A DNA stretch of 49,308 nt from Branchiostoma floridae. Its lineage: Eukaryota; Chordata; Leptocardii; Amphioxiformes; Branchiostomatidae. Of the stretch, positions 48,955 through 49,308 are shown piece after piece (positions within the stretch are counted from its first letter, which is position 1; each line of letters starts with the position of its first letter). The stretch lies in assembly GCF_000003815.2 (NCBI RefSeq), contig NW_023365749.1:64001-113308 (forward strand), in the 5' to 3' direction. The notes beneath the pieces were generated by a model. That model made no database searches. It was not told the origin of the DNA and saw only the letters and a program-made list of their open reading frames with translations. The translations under genes and the position numbers were made by a program.

Positions 48955-49308
48955 TAGTATTGTCTTACTGTTACCTAGGAGTAATGTTTACAACAGGTGG
49001 TAATTTCACCACAGTAATGAAAACTCTGCAAAAGAAAGCTCTACGAGCCCTATTTAGTATAAAATCAACCCTAGGAGATAGCGACACATCAATTTCAGTG
49101 TATAGTAAATTATTTGATGCATGTGTAGTTCCCATATTAACGTATGGTGCAGAGGTATGGGGCAAGATTGGGCTTAATGACAATTCCCCATTAGAACAAG
49201 TGCACTTAAAATTCTGTAAATCGATCCTCGATACGTTTGTGAAGATTATACATCCAGGAATATATATGAATAGATGAAAGTTGAATCTCTTCTTCTGGAT
49301 AAAATCAA
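48955..49308 (+). mobile_element. LINE F, segment 3 (C-terminal part, runs off the window)
   Basis: In frame with segment 2 after removal of the mariner-like element: VLSYCYLGVMFTTGGNF, LQKKALRALFSIKSTLGD, SVYSKLFDACVVPILTYGAE and VWGKIG. These are the RT thumb and following region. A TGA at 49275-49277 or a further shift breaks the frame, and the element continues past the window. Confidence 0.8.

Noticed and set aside
1-49308. tRNA, rRNA, bacterial operons, riboswitches, phage or viral genes
   Set aside because: Read on both strands and not found. All RT-containing ORFs have APE endonuclease or LINE-type layout, with no gag, protease, integrase or LTR, so retroviral or LTR elements were not called.

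Overview
The window reads as eukaryotic genomic DNA of an invertebrate deuterostome, most probably a lancelet (Branchiostoma). This is an inference from three things: small phase-compatible exons separated by GT-AG introns; a Death-domain/ROC-GTPase gene with tandem ankyrin exons, a kind of architecture expanded in amphioxus; and a dense mix of CR1/L2-like and RTE-like LINEs with piggyBac-, Harbinger-, mariner- and pogo-like elements. No organellar, bacterial, tRNA or rRNA features were seen. Two runs of N (37960-37960+328 and 45697-45842) are assembly gaps.

Region 1 (1-16430, minus strand) is one large multi-exon gene, cut by the left window edge at its 3' side and without a visible 5' end. 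Read 5' to 3' on the minus strand it contains at least nine single-exon 33-residue ankyrin repeats, one 13-residue mini-repeat and one splice-dead repeat exon. These are followed by a last ankyrin repeat (6374-6469), linker exons, a Death domain (5059-5325), a two-exon CARD-like domain (4603-4718 and 3874-4008), a linker, and a large ROC-COR GTPase exon (1465-3270). A second Death domain (899-1187) and a ZU5/FIIND-like exon (1-195) end the visible part. Splice phases agree from exon to exon. One exon (5602-5701) carries an in-frame TAG although its splice sites and phases fit, so the gene may be a pseudogene or null allele, or may skip that exon. The architecture recalls DAPK1 (ankyrin-ROC-COR-Death) combined with parts seen in NLRP1, CARD8 and PIDD1, and suggests a cytosolic innate-immune or cell-death sensor.

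Region 2 (inside the introns of that gene) holds DNA elements: a ~2-kb foldback (6849-8822) containing a strongly palindromic 264-bp element (7898-8161), a Harbinger-type non-autonomous element with TAA target duplications (9243-10166), and a small foldback (15964-16083).

Region 3 (16431-49308) is a nest of transposons with little else. It holds degenerate ~180-bp tandem units (16485-17100), a TTAA-flanked MITE (18832-19354), and a foldback element built of repeated hairpins of the CAGCACTGG type (about 20040-28460) interrupted by two LINEs. A minus-strand LINE (D) is interrupted by LINE B and apparently by LINE E. A plus-strand LINE (F) is interrupted first by a pogo/Tigger-like element and then by a mariner-like element; the latter contains a second Harbinger-type copy, which itself contains a nearly complete two-ORF LINE (G). 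In three of these insertions, removing the insert plus one target duplication restores the reading frame of the host element, so the order of insertion can be read from the sequence.
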